A stretch of 64,000 nucleotides of DNA from Peltaster fructicola (Eukaryota; Ascomycota; Dothideomycetes): NCBI GenBank assembly GCA_001592805.2, contig CP051143.1, positions 1,984,001 through 2,048,000 of the forward strand. The letters run 5' to 3'. The translations under genes were made by a program, and so were the position numbers. Under the pieces are notes generated by a model, which was not told the origin of the DNA, did not search any database, and was given only the letters and a program-made list of their open reading frames with translations. Of this stretch, positions 8,724 through 19,060 are shown piece by piece. Position 1 is the first letter of the stretch. Each line of letters opens with the position of its first letter.

Positions 8724-11621
8724 TCATTTGTATTCAAAAGAGGCCAAGCCTGACTGCCAGACCAGGAAAGCTGATGTGAACACAGTGACGATGAGAACAG
8801 TCTCCCAGACAAATTGCCACAAGTGCCAGAGCTTGCTAGGCTCTACTGGACTGCAGCGGTCCATGATGAAACGCAGATGGCTCACTGTACCTCGCCATGC
8901 CTTTCGCTTCGAGGTCAGCAGTGCCTCAAGCTCTGCCTTCTCCTTCGCATTGCAAGCTGGCTGCACACACTCTCTAAGACCCAAGAGATTCTGTGATCGA
9001 AACAGCCTTGGGGCATCCTTTAGGGTGAACAAGAACTCGTAGTCGTCGGCGAAGACGGTGGCGTAAGGGTTTGCACCCAGTGCGAGCATGTGGCGAGCCA
9101 TCGACCACCAACGAGGCTTATAGTTGTCCGAGGATGCTTGACAGCACAGCAGAAATACTTCCCAGGCAGTCAGCAAGCGGACTGGGGGCTTTCTAGGTCT
9201 GCGATTGAAGTCAAGTCGAGACTGAATCAGAACCGCCGCCATATCGTAGAAGTTCTGGCAAGGTCCATTCCTGCTCCCATTGTGGAAGAGTGAGACGAGT
9301 AGCTCGCGACTGTCCTCAGGCGTTATACCGTAGCTGGCATCACTCATCATGTCGCGTATACTCAAGGCAAGTCCTGATCGAATCAGCACGACTGCGAAGT
9401 ACAGCCTTGGCGTAAGTCGATGCACCCAGCCTTGTCGAGACTCTTTTGACGCAACGAAGAGCTTGTGATCGTCTACACGTGCAAGCTCTTGCACAAGAGG
9501 CCATGCTGACGTCTTCGTTGCAGTCTCGTAATGTCCTGCATATTCGACCGCTCGTTCTGCTGTGTCGAGGAGTAGACGGCTCTGTGACGCCTTCTCATCA
9601 AGTGGTACAGACTTGGCCTGCATGATGTACACCTGCGTGATGAATCGCCAAGCATTGAATGAGGCGTCTACAGTGAGGTGCTCGACCAGACGCCGCTGTA
9701 CTTCCTTCTGATTCAGGTACTCTCCTACCGTTCTGTGCGTGAAATTGGCCGTGGATCCTAGCCAGCCATATGGCTCGTCGTAGTTGACGTAGTGGAGCTC
9801 CATGAGATCTCGACAGCAAGCAGCAATATAGTTCTCGGCCTCCTTGAGCATAGCTTGTGCCTCTGTATCGTTGTCTTGCAACTGAGGCGCGTGGCATGAC
9901 AACACCGCATCGGGGGTCTCCATTTCCAATGGCAAATAGCGGAAAGTGATCAACGGTAGGCTGCGTGTCCGCGAGGCAGTCAGCAGTAGAGCGGCTGCAG
10001 GCTTCTTGTATATCTGCTCGGTCGAGTCCAACATCCTGTCGAAAAAGCTGTTCAGATCTCTGGGCATCTTGGCCAGTCGTCGGTGCAGCGTCGCCATGTC
10101 GTCTCCATTCCGGAGACCTCGTAGCAATGACTTCACTACCAGGAATACCCACAAGAATACTCCGTCCGCCTTCTCAATGATCTCTCGAACCAATGCAGAA
10201 GCATCTCTATCGGCCAGTCGCTGGAACGAAGTGTCGTTTGAGAGTAGCGAATTAACAAACAGTGCGATGTCCACCTTGGTGTATCGCTGTATGACGAGCA
10301 TATGATGAGGATCATCCTTGACGATAGGCTTGAGTTCGGGCCAAGGTCGACTGGAGATGCATAGTTTGATGTACTCCGACCGCATCACAAGCTCCAGCGT
10401 AGGTTGCAGATCGGCAGGATCCTCTCCATACTCATCGAGACCATCAATGAAGAAGCAGAACTTGGCCGACGTCCTACTCTTGGCCAGACCTGCGAATGCT
10501 CTAAACGCATCTAGAAGAGACCCGTATGTCCATGTTATGCCGTCGATGGTCAAATCCGAGACTGACTGGGACCACAGCTCAGGGAGCACCTCTGGCATGA
10601 TGTCTGGACATTTCCGAAGTATTTGGAACAACAAGCTGCGGAGCATTCCTTCTTGACTTCTCTGTAATGACGACCCGGAATGCCAGAAGTAAAAGCTCGC
10701 GGTTACGAGGGAAACGTTATCTTGCTGTGCCCAGGACTCCAGCAGTTCTAGGACATTCCTGTTGGATTCGAGGTACTTCATCAAAGTCGACTTACCACTG
10801 CCTGGTTTGCCAGTGATCCAAAAGACATCTGAGCTTGAGGTGAGCCAAGCCGGGAAATTGGTCTTGTCGGATTCCAGGATCCAATCAAAAGTGCCAGCAT
10901 GAGCATCACGTATGGTGTGATGACGCTGTGGCATCTCGGGAAACCTGAGGGAGCTTAAGATGAGTTGAGATTGGGTTACGTTCGTGGACGTTCTCCGAAG
11001 AGACTGTATGTTGCCAAGGATAGTCTCAACACCATCCATGGTCTGTTCTTTGTACTCTTCAATACTGTGCACAAGATGGTCGCGCATATCATCAAGCTGT
11101 GTACCGTTCTCGATTTCGAGGCGGAGACTCCGTCTCTTCATCTCATCCAGCGTGCTCATCAAGCGAGACTGGCCATCACGAATGATAGCGAGTAACACGG
11201 TATTGACTTCTTGCTGTATCTGATCCAACTCTTTTTGCAGACTCTCGATCTTGCCTGACTTGATCTCACGTCTTATAGCCTGCCGTATGCTGTCGAGACC
11301 TTTGTGCAGGCGATCATTCCGGACACGCACATCGTGCAGGAGGTCTTCCAGCTCCTCGGCCTTGCTCTTACACCGATGAACGACCTTCTGGAGGGTTCTC
11401 TCGTCGTCAGACAGCAAATCATCGTCCGTGGTGGTAGGTGATGTTAGGAGGTCTTCGCAGATGGTCTGAAGTTCTATGGTCAGCGCTTCTATCGTCATGT
11501 CCGCCGCAGTGGCGCCGTTAGTCGAGTGATGCTTGTCATAGCCGGCCTTGAGAATCTGGCTGGCGAAGCCCACGAACTGAACAACAGCACACGCGACATT
11601 CAACGCACTGAAGGGATCCAT
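8724..11621 (-). CDS. NACHT-domain STAND protein (fungal NLR-like)
   Basis: 965 aa, no intron needed. N-terminal helical domain (1 to about 230): DPFSALNVACAVVQFVGFAS followed by coiled-coil-like heptads, the fungal NLR N-domain type. The segment RHHTIRDAHAGTFDWIL introduces the NACHT/nephrocystin-like NTPase: Walker A GKPGSGKS (271-278), Walker B FFIDGLDE (about 390-397), sensor CISSRPWPEL (421-430). A helical region follows, with GVFLWVFLVVKSLLRGL and FTHRTVGEYL. There are no ankyrin, WD or TPR repeats. Instead a single hydrophobic segment near 937-957 (ETVLIVTVFTSAFLVW) suggests C-terminal membrane anchoring. STAND proteins oligomerise on ligand sensing and in fungi drive heterokaryon incompatibility or cell death; that role here is inference. 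The start is the ATG at 11621 (MDPFSALN). The gene is divergent from the HET gene 672 bp away. Confidence 0.88.
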   Translation of the reverse strand: MDPFSALNVACAVVQFVGFASQILKAGYDKHHSTNGATAADMTIEALTIELQTICEDLLTSPTTTDDDLLSDDERTLQKVVHRCKSKAEELEDLLHDVRVRNDRLHKGLDSIRQAIRREIKSGKIESLQKELDQIQQEVNTVLLAIIRDGQSRLMSTLDEMKRRSLRLEIENGTQLDDMRDHLVHSIEEYKEQTMDGVETILGNIQSLRRTSTNVTQSQLILSSLRFPEMPQRHHTIRDAHAGTFDWILESDKTNFPAWLTSSSDVFWITGKPGSGKSTLMKYLESNRNVLELLESWAQQDNVSLVTASFYFWHSGSSLQRSQEGMLRSLLFQILRKCPDIMPEVLPELWSQSVSDLTIDGITWTYGSLLDAFRAFAGLAKSRTSAKFCFFIDGLDEYGEDPADLQPTLELVMRSEYIKLCISSRPWPELKPIVKDDPHHMLVIQRYTKVDIALFVNSLLSNDTSFQRLADRDASALVREIIEKADGVFLWVFLVVKSLLRGLRNGDDMATLHRRLAKMPRDLNSFFDRMLDSTEQIYKKPAAALLLTASRTRSLPLITFRYLPLEMETPDAVLSCHAPQLQDNDTEAQAMLKEAENYIAACCRDLMELHYVNYDEPYGWLGSTANFTHRTVGEYLNQKEVQRRLVEHLTVDASFNAWRFITQVYIMQAKSVPLDEKASQSRLLLDTAERAVEYAGHYETATKTSAWPLVQELARVDDHKLFVASKESRQGWVHRLTPRLYFAVVLIRSGLALSIRDMMSDASYGITPEDSRELLVSLFHNGSRNGPCQNFYDMAAVLIQSRLDFNRRPRKPPVRLLTAWEVFLLCCQASSDNYKPRWWSMARHMLALGANPYATVFADDYEFLFTLKDAPRLFRSQNLLGLRECVQPACNAKEKAELEALLTSKRKAWRGTVSHLRFIMDRCSPVEPSKLWHLWQFVWETVLIVTVFTSAFLVWQSGLASFEYK

Positions 11622-12293
11622 TGTGGCTCGAGTTGAACGAACAACAGAGGGAAGCAAAGTTGTAGCATTTCAGCATCGCGAGTTACCTTACCGGGTACTG
11701 CTACTTGCCAGAGGAGAGATAACCTGCTTCGCCGCCAATACTCTCCCGGTGAGAGGCCGCAGCAAGCTGCCTTGGTGATGCATAGGCGTGCATGTCACAG
11801 TGGTGTCACTGTGCAGGAGGTGAAGTAGAGTAGATGGCTGCGCTAGCTCCTTCAAAAATTGAAGGTGTGCAACGCGGGTGGAGCTGAACGGATACGCGCA
11901 AGGCTGCAACTCTTCATAACTGGGCGATACTTTCTCACCATATCTGTCCAGAAACGCAATCGACATCTTAACCTTTGGCGCCGATGCGTCCGCGGCCAAC
12001 AAGAGCCTGATGCAAGATCTGTATGGCTGCATGCAGTATCTTACGGACTTAGAGCTGCATTTCTGAGCCACATTGACAACACTGCACAGCCACGATGTAG
12101 CGGCCGCGACCACGACCTGAGCGGCCCCCATCATTGAGGAGTATGGATCCTGCACACGGCTTCCTCGAGGATGATCTCCATGCTCCTTGAAGCGATATGA
12201 TGCCGGTTCACACCCTCTCAGACTACAAGGATAACACGGTTGCGCAAGGTTGACTCCAGCATCGAGCTCGAGGGCACTCATGATGGAGGAGCG
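11622..12293. promoter_or_regulatory. Shared upstream region of the NACHT and HET genes
   Basis: 672 bp between the two divergent ATGs. It must carry both promoters. No TATA-like or repeated motif stands out to me. The minus-strand frame 11688-12341 lacks coding character. Confidence 0.55.
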
Positions 12294-14591
12294 ATGAGTT
12301 CTAGCACTACTGGATGTATCCCTTTGATAGGTAAACGCCAAGAGATCCCTGGACTCGCTCCCACATCTCCTTCAGCTCGACAGCTCTATGCATATCAGCC
12401 TCTTGGCGACGATGAGATTCGTGTGCTCACCGTGCATGCAGGAAGTGCTACAAGCACGCTCATGCTGACACTCCGGAATGAAAAGCTGCAAGACGCAACC
12501 TACGATGCTATTTCATATGCTTGGGGCGATACAAAGCTTTGCCATCAAGTGCATATCGGCCATGAACACCACCTAAGCATTACTGCAAGTGCGTTGGGCG
12601 CCTTGAAGAGACTTCGACATAGTCGACAAAGCAAACAAATCTGGATCGACTCCATCTGCATCAATCAAGCCGACGTGCAGGAGAAGAATGCACAAGTTGC
12701 GATGATGGGTCTGGTGTACAGATACGCCGAGACCGTGCGAGTGTGGTTAGGAGAACCCGACCTCCAAGATACGTTGGCGATCTGGTCTTGTCAACGATTA
12801 GCGGACGCTCGAGCTATCACAGATGGTAAAAAGCCGTTCAGCTGGCAAGAAATATCCCAACACGCCAGATACGCGCTCTCTCAGCATTTCTACGACGGCT
12901 ACTGTTCTTGTTGTACAACAAAGTTCTCTTTGCCGCCACTAAGCAAGACATGGACAGACTATGACTTCTACCATCGAGCTCAACTGTGCGTCCGAGACCT
13001 GTTCTCCAAACACTACTTCCAACGTCTCTGGCCCGTGCAGGAGTTGTGTATGGCGCAAGAGTGTATGTTCTATCTTGGGCATCACGAGATCTCATTTCAG
13101 ACTCTCCATTATGCTCTCGAGATGCTTGTCACGCTTCAGGCACAGCTGAGCAGCCAACAGCAACTCTTTTCATTTATCCATGAATACAGCCGACTGAAGG
13201 CAAACTCGATTGAGGAAGACTCACGAGCTTCAGTGCTTAACGTCCTAGCCGTTACACATCATCTCCGCACCGAAGATCCGCACGATCGTCTATATGCGAT
13301 TCGAGCTCTTGTCGACGATTCAGCTGCTGGCGCCTTCGAGCCTGACTACGGGTCACCAATGCAGGATCTGTGGCAGGACGTGGCAGCACACCTCCTTGGA
13401 CTCCCGATTACATCAGAAGATGTCGCCTCTTTGCCTCGCCCTGACTCTAGCTTGGCACCTTTGGTGTTATCAGCCGCTCTGAGGATCCATGCTAAAGACA
13501 AGGTTGATCTCAACCGAGCCCGAAAGGCGGGTCTCCGTCATTCTTCTTTAGGCAACAGAGAGCTGATGATGACGACTACCGGAGTACCACAAGGCTGCGT
13601 GGCCGACCATCCGCCCGGCCATACCTTGATCGCAGCTGAGAGCGTGCGAAGCCAGCCGTCTAGCTGGGCTGTTGATCTATCGCTTTGCACCTCACAAGAA
13701 TGGACGGAGCTTATGAACTACCCTCGTAGGACACGAGGCTTTCGTGCTGGAGGTCTGAGTAGATGTCGGATGCGTCGCATGGCACAGCCTTCACACCTGG
13801 GCGTGAAAGCGTGCTTTTGTTCCCAAGTCACTCACATCATGGAACATCCACTGCTGGTATTTCCAATAAACCAAATCATCGACGAGAACAAAACCTACCG
13901 CGACCAGTTTCGATTTGATTGCTTTTACGAATGCGTCTCCGTTGCTCGACATTCACAATACTTCAGGGCCATCCACATCAATCACTCAGAAGGACAAGTG
14001 ACGCTTATTAACGACCTGATCGAACTCATGTCTCAAGCTCAGTCAGATGGTGACTCACAACTGACAAATGATCAATATCGGGACATGAAAGACTTTACCA
14101 AACGCTTTCTCAGTGATGCTCGTCCGAACTACAGAGCGATCATCGACTATGCGTCATGTCCTGCTGGCACGCGTGACGCCGTTCACCCTGCAGTCTCGCT
14201 TTTACAACATCAATGTGAAACCATGAGAGGACGGTCGCTCGTTGATCTTGCCTTGCCAGAGACTCCGCAGAACATCAGTCTAGCAGAGCGCATTGTTCAC
14301 GAAAGCTTCACGGCGTCGTGGTGGCAAGACAGAAGACTCGCTACTTTCTCAGACGGCCGACTTGGCTGGGTGAACAGTCTCTGTAGAGTAGGAGATCAGG
14401 TCGCTTTACTGCAGGGCGGACCGGTGCCTTTCATCCTTCGACGAAAGTATCTATCGAATCAGGCTGTCGCCGGTTCCTCTGCTAAAGTGTTCGCTCGGAC
14501 GTTCTCCAGCCAAGGCGACGCTTATGTGCAAGGCATTATGCGTGGTGAGGCCTGGAAAGAAGAGGACGCCAAGTGGGTTGTTCTGGATTGA
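12294..14591 (+). CDS. Heterokaryon incompatibility (HET) domain protein
   Basis: 765 aa, single exon. The HET domain occupies about residues 66-240: YDAISYAWGD (70-79), the core IWIDSICINQADVQEKNAQV (116-135), then MGLVYRYAETVRVWLGE (138-154), the canonical order. The long C-terminal half is poorly conserved but ends with the usual HET-protein tail: GDQVALLQGGPVPFILRR followed by a DAYVQGIMRGEAW segment. HET domains are TIR-like in fold and trigger cell death when they are brought together in allorecognition. The ATG at 12294 (MSSSTTGCIPL) is the first in frame. It is head-to-head with the NACHT gene. Sure of family, not of biological role. Confidence 0.93.
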   Translation: MSSSTTGCIPLIGKRQEIPGLAPTSPSARQLYAYQPLGDDEIRVLTVHAGSATSTLMLTLRNEKLQDATYDAISYAWGDTKLCHQVHIGHEHHLSITASALGALKRLRHSRQSKQIWIDSICINQADVQEKNAQVAMMGLVYRYAETVRVWLGEPDLQDTLAIWSCQRLADARAITDGKKPFSWQEISQHARYALSQHFYDGYCSCCTTKFSLPPLSKTWTDYDFYHRAQLCVRDLFSKHYFQRLWPVQELCMAQECMFYLGHHEISFQTLHYALEMLVTLQAQLSSQQQLFSFIHEYSRLKANSIEEDSRASVLNVLAVTHHLRTEDPHDRLYAIRALVDDSAAGAFEPDYGSPMQDLWQDVAAHLLGLPITSEDVASLPRPDSSLAPLVLSAALRIHAKDKVDLNRARKAGLRHSSLGNRELMMTTTGVPQGCVADHPPGHTLIAAESVRSQPSSWAVDLSLCTSQEWTELMNYPRRTRGFRAGGLSRCRMRRMAQPSHLGVKACFCSQVTHIMEHPLLVFPINQIIDENKTYRDQFRFDCFYECVSVARHSQYFRAIHINHSEGQVTLINDLIELMSQAQSDGDSQLTNDQYRDMKDFTKRFLSDARPNYRAIIDYASCPAGTRDAVHPAVSLLQHQCETMRGRSLVDLALPETPQNISLAERIVHESFTASWWQDRRLATFSDGRLGWVNSLCRVGDQVALLQGGPVPFILRRKYLSNQAVAGSSAKVFARTFSSQGDAYVQGIMRGEAWKEEDAKWVVLD

Positions 14592-15932
14592 GACAACTTC
14601 CGTATAGGCACAACGCGGCGATGTCATCCTGCGACGCATCAATCAAAGTGGACTGCCTGCATCTCCTCAACAGTGTCATGCCAAGGATAAGCACAATGCA
14701 AGTGTACTCAGCGCGCCGATCACACCTATGACGCACGGCTCCATATCTATAGACCAGAGCTCTTCACGCTCGTCCTGGCTTCAACGAGCAGTAGCGTTCG
14801 CGTGGAGAGGGTGAGGTCTCATGCATCGAGCCAGACTCACATGCAGAGGTTGAACGTCTCGGTATTGATTGCCGCCAAGAACGAGATCCCAGAGGCTTCA
14901 TCGTGTGGTTGTACGAGCCGCCTGTTCCAGAGAGTGAACAAGGGTTCTCGTCACAAGCTGGCGAGCTACTCTCCGGCTAGTCGCTGTCGTCATGTCATCC
15001 TTGTGGCTGCTGCCAAGCCGAGCTCTTGACCATCAGCCATCATTCACACTCCTTCACATGCGGCCGAGAGAACAAACACTCGAATCACAGGGCGGAACTG
15101 AGACCCTTGCCATGCGGATGAAATGCATCATTCAGACGTCTCCCCATAGTTACTCAGACGCCCTGCATGCGGTCGAGACATGACGAGCAGCCACGAGGTA
15201 CATCTCAACAAATGCAGTCAGAGGCTGCGATCTGCAGTCAGTGCTTATGGTATGTGGTGTAATGAGTCCCAGGTAAGCGAAGAGATGACGTTGTAAACAC
15301 CAGATGACTTCACAGTCTCACGTCGACCTCTCGTATGCGCAAAGACGACATCTGACAACTGCCCTAGACGCTGCTTTTGAACTCACTATTCTTTCAGACC
15401 CTGCGAGTAGGCACAAAAGCACATTGAAAGTAGAGGTACCAACCTGCACGACCCTGAAGCGGCGCGATTATACTCAGACCCTGAGCCGTTAGGAGCGTCG
15501 ATGTTCAGCGCCCGGCCAGATGCTCTGGGCATCGAGCCAGTGACAGCTCCTGTAGCATGAGGTCACATCATGCGGCGCATTCAGACTTCTCTTAGTCGTG
15601 CGGCTCTAAGACCCTGACCTCATTGTGGACCATTCCTCCTGCCGCCATTTACGCTTGTGGCACACATCCTTTCGCTCTATAGGCATTTGTGGTACAAAGC
15701 AGCATCATATTGTAGATCTATCTACTGCTCTGACGCAGGGTCTCCACCTATAGATCCCAAGAGTATGTGTACATACCGACGATACAGCTGACGCGAAGGG
15801 TACATTATCCTGCGTTGCCCACAAGTACTTTCATCCCATCTTCATCCAGAATAACAGTACAATATCCTACACCAAATCAGTGCGAACATCGCTCCTCGCC
15901 AGTCGAGCCTTGACTACTCTCATAACATCAAA
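14592..15932. other. Intergenic region downstream of the HET gene
   Basis: 1.3 kb with no convincing open frame. Five TCAGAC elements occur between about 15.13 and 15.59 kb (see findings), upstream of the small gene at 15933. Otherwise nothing recognised. Confidence 0.5.
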
Positions 15933-16220
15933 ATGTCTCACATCAACTCATCATACTCTAAGGACGGCTTTGCAGACATCGACACTGCTCGGGATACATT
16001 TGCAACGCAGTTCAACCTCGATCAGCCAGAGCAGGCGATGAGCTCTTACCAGAAGTGAGTGGTCTGCTCGGCAATTTCCTACCAAGTCACTAATCCTTTC
16101 AGAATCATGCACCAGCACACCAAGCAGCAATTCGAGCTCGCAGCAGCATCATCTCGCAGGCGCTCCTCGGCCTCCGCTGAAGGCAGTACACTATCAGCCT
16201 CAGTCTCTCCAACAACATGA
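15933..16220 (+). CDS. Small 79-aa protein, function unknown, two exons
   Basis: Exons 15933-16054 and 16103-16220 with a 48-bp intron (gtgagt...ttcag, branch-like CACTAATCC). Together they make an 80-codon frame including the stop. The protein starts MSHINSSYSKDGFADIDTA, continues through TFATQFNLDQPEQAMSSYQK, crosses the splice to IMHQHTKQQFELAAASSRRR, and ends in a short Ser/Ala tail. No signal peptide or membrane segment. The precise intron, the ATG in good context (aaaATGtct) and an AC-rich leader make it a real gene. The MHQHTKQQ core looks like something under constraint, but I cannot name a family. Too short per exon to be found by simple ORF calling. Confidence 0.72.
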
Positions 16221-16555
16221 TAATCGCACATCACGCGACAATTTTCCTTTTAGCGAAGCATGTACTATTAGCGCACAGCACGGAGTTTTGGGAGGCGGGA
16301 GTTATGCCATCACTATGACAGAGGCTACATGATACAATGACGAGCGGGAGTGCATTTGTCTCTACATTAGCCTGTTCTATTTACGTCTCAACGAACAATT
16401 CATCTCATATCTGTTGTCACGCTGATATTTTAAAAGCTCGTCCTGACACGCAGTCGTCTCATCTCGTCGTAGAGTTGAAGGTTAGTAAATAGTGGATCCA
16501 TCAGGTTGGTAGTCGGGTTTGTCATCAATCAATCGATCATCTTTTTCGCCATCAA
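16221..16555. other. Short intergenic region upstream of CFD1
   Basis: 335 bp holding the 3' end of the small gene and the CFD1 promoter. Nothing else seen. Confidence 0.5.
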
Positions 16556-17509
16556 ATGGGCACCTCATCTAAACTTCCTAGACATCACAATTCGCTCAAT
16601 ATGTCTCTCCAGGACATCAAGCACATCGTCTTGATACTGTCCGGAAAAGGTGGTGTCGGCAAGTCCAGCGTGACAACCCAGGTTGCATTATCTCTCTCAC
16701 TACAAGGCCACTCCGTCGGCGTTCTCGATGTCGATCTTACAGGGCCTTCCATACCACGCTTCTTCGGCATAGAGACCTCAAAGATACGCCAAGCACCAGG
16801 AGGATGGATTCCGGTGCCGGTCCATGACGCTCAGTCGTCGGCTGACCAGCAAATAGGCTCACTCTCATGCATGTCTCTTGGCTTCCTGCTTGCAAGCCGT
16901 GGCGACGCGGTGGTTTGGCGAGGACCGAAGAAGACCGCGATGATTCGACAGTTCCTGACTGATGTGCACTGGGGACATCTCGACTACCTGCTCATCGACA
17001 CTCCGCCTGGCACGAGCGATGAGCATATCTCTCTGGTCGAGACTCTTCTCAAGTCTGCAACGACTGAGCAGCTCTCTGGCGCAGTCGTTGTGACCACACC
17101 ACAAGCCATTAGCATCAGCGATGTCAAGAAGGAGATCAATTTCTGCCGCAAGGTGGGCGTGCGTGTGCTCGGCGTGGTAGAAAACATGGCTGGCTACGTG
17201 TGTCCGAACTGCTCAGAGTGCACAGATGTCTTTTCGAAAGGTGGAGGAGAAGTCATGGCGCATGAGTTCGAGGTGCCTTTCCTAGGTCGAGCACCTATCG
17301 ATCCTATGTTCGTGCGACTGATCGAAGAGGGAGCTGTGCCTGAGTACCCAGCCGGGACGGTCGTGGTAGGCCAAGACATGCATCAGAATGGTCAGACGGA
17401 CGTTGTTGATCAGACCAGCATCCTTGCATTGAAGTACAAGAGGTGTTCGCTCTTCCCAATCTTCGACGCCATCACCAAGCAGGTCTTACAGAACATACAG
17501 GCGGTGTGA
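16556..17509 (+). CDS. CFD1: Cytosolic Fe-S cluster assembly P-loop NTPase Cfd1
   Basis: Scaffold NTPase of the cytosolic iron-sulfur assembly machinery, working as a complex with Nbp35. Features in order: deviant Walker [10 protein letters not shown] near the N-terminus, the switch segment [29 protein letters not shown] (Walker B-like), [20 protein letters not shown], and the bridging-cluster motif CPNC within VCPNCSEC. There is no N-terminal four-cysteine ferredoxin-like extension, which separates Cfd1 from Nbp35. 317 aa from the ATG at 16556. A second in-frame ATG at 16601 ([18 protein letters not shown]) matches the usual Cfd1 N-terminus better and may be the true start. No introns. Confidence 0.94.
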   Translation: MGTSSKLPRHHNSLNMSLQDIKHIVLILSGKGGVGKSSVTTQVALSLSLQGHSVGVLDVDLTGPSIPRFFGIETSKIRQAPGGWIPVPVHDAQSSADQQIGSLSCMSLGFLLASRGDAVVWRGPKKTAMIRQFLTDVHWGHLDYLLIDTPPGTSDEHISLVETLLKSATTEQLSGAVVVTTPQAISISDVKKEINFCRKVGVRVLGVVENMAGYVCPNCSECTDVFSKGGGEVMAHEFEVPFLGRAPIDPMFVRLIEEGAVPEYPAGTVVVGQDMHQNGQTDVVDQTSILALKYKRCSLFPIFDAITKQVLQNIQAV

Positions 17510-17831
17510 ACAGAGCAGCCACATTGCGAAATACAGCACACTCGTAGCCAACATCATGACACTGAGCAGTGGAACAATGCGATCTTCATCATGCGAGCAG
17601 ATGGCTCTTCACCATGGGATTTTCTATCAGAGCTTCTGCTTACATCGATACCCGACAACTCGAACTCTGGCTCTGGTCCACAAGTTCCAAGATCCCACAG
17701 CCTCGCCTGCTTGCCACAGCTCTGCGATTGTCTCCGTGATGCAGATCATGGTCCTCGATGACCAGCTCACCACCCAAAGCGTTCAACAACCACGTAGCCG
17801 CACACGAGACGCCAGCATGCCTCCTCAAGCC
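17510..17831. other. Convergent intergenic region, CFD1 / orphan gene
   Basis: 322 bp; no feature recognised. Confidence 0.45.
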
Positions 17832-18649
17832 TTAGTGTACGAGGACCTCGGCGAACATGATGTACGCATGACACAGCCACTGGTCACAGAAGAGCATTGG
17901 TAGACCAAGTAGTCTTGTTGTTACCAGGTGAGCATCGGCAATATCACCATCCCAACGGTCTCCTGCTCGGCATTTGCATAAGAAGAGAGCATGAGGATGG
18001 GCCGCCTGTTGGATGGCCCGTCCTATGGTATTGCCAGAGAAGGTTGAAGTCATGACAAGCTCGATGATAGCTTTAGAACCAGGAATATAGTTCCTTCGAA
18101 TACACTCCGAGCTCTAGAGATAGCGATCTGCTGAATGCCGGCGAACGCGTTGAACTATACGTGGAAATGAGTATAAACTGAGGACGAGCGGTAGTCATCC
18201 AGGCACGTCTTGACAGCACGCCAGGTCGATCTCATGAAGTCTTGAGCTTTGAAGTCGGCATTGTGTGCTGTGTTATAGACGAATAGGATGGAGTGACGCC
18301 CTGCCCATATAATTTGTGGCCGTCTGCTGTCAACGGGATCGGTGCCGTCCAATGACCTGATCGAGTCCTGAAGAGCAGGCAGAAACATCCTCACAGACAT
18401 TGAATTGTCAACACTGTATGACGTTGCCGTGGAACGTTCCAACGTTGACGTTGGATGCTCCGTAGCCTGACCTTGACATATGAGTATAGACCAGTGGAAA
18501 TGTCTTGGGAAAGTGTGCTTCCAAGACGATACTCCAGCTCTTGACCACGATGTCCGGCAGTGACAGTCACTGCCTGCTGTGCCGACTTCTGAGACCTCAG
18601 CAACAGATCCAGGTGACATGAGGCAGGCTGGCTGTGGCAAGGATGACAT
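17832..18649 (-). CDS. Unrecognised protein, two or more exons (tentative)
   Basis: A terminal exon 18113-17832 joins in phase to an upstream frame ending at 18161 through a 47-bp intron (gtatag...ctctag), the usual size here. The joined product reads DFMRSTWRAVKTCLDDYRSS, then VYTHFH across the splice to SSECIRRNYIPGSKAIIEL, followed by VMTSTFSGNTIGRAIQQAAH and AGDRWDGDIADAHLVTTRLL. This part has normal protein character and is the reason for the call. The 5' end is uncertain: ATGs at 18649, 18400 and 18388 are possible, and the first 80 residues from 18649 look weak, so an additional upstream exon or a start at 18400 (MSVRMFLPALQ) is likely. No family recognised. Confidence 0.42.
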
Positions 18650-19060
18650 GCTAGTGATTTCGAGAGCCGGACAAATCGACTAGGTGAGTCTCCTGCGAGT
18701 GTAATGCGGCAACAAGCTGTGCATCGTCGCGCAGTAGGAGCCAGAGAACGATCGCAGACAAGCCCGAAGATGACCATGCAGCTGCCGACCTCTCCTGGAA
18801 CATATGCCCAGCTTGTCGAGTGGAAAGCGATCCGGCAACAAAGATCACCGACTCGTGAACTCCACCGAGGAGCGGCAACTGCACTGCCGTACCAGATCTG
18901 TATGGGCGCATGGAGTGAGACGACTTGCATGATCTCGATTGCCTGGTCCACCACGAATGTTGATCAGTAACCTACAGATTGAGCATATCAGGCAATAGCA
19001 GACTTTAGCATGCCACTTTGCGAATAGTACTGCCTCAACAGTAAGATCATGTTGTCAAGC
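18650..19060. other. Interval between the orphan gene and the PQ-loop gene
   Basis: 411 bp. A minus-strand frame (18391-18954) overlaps the orphan gene and could hold part of its 5' end. No independent gene seen. Confidence 0.35.

Noticed and set aside
12294-14591. TTG at 12240 as the start of the HET gene
   Set aside because: Nuclear fungal genes start at ATG; 12294 is the first in frame. The same reasoning moved the starts of the kinase-like, NACHT, PQ-loop, ankyrin, KDM5, HGD and YIH1 genes.
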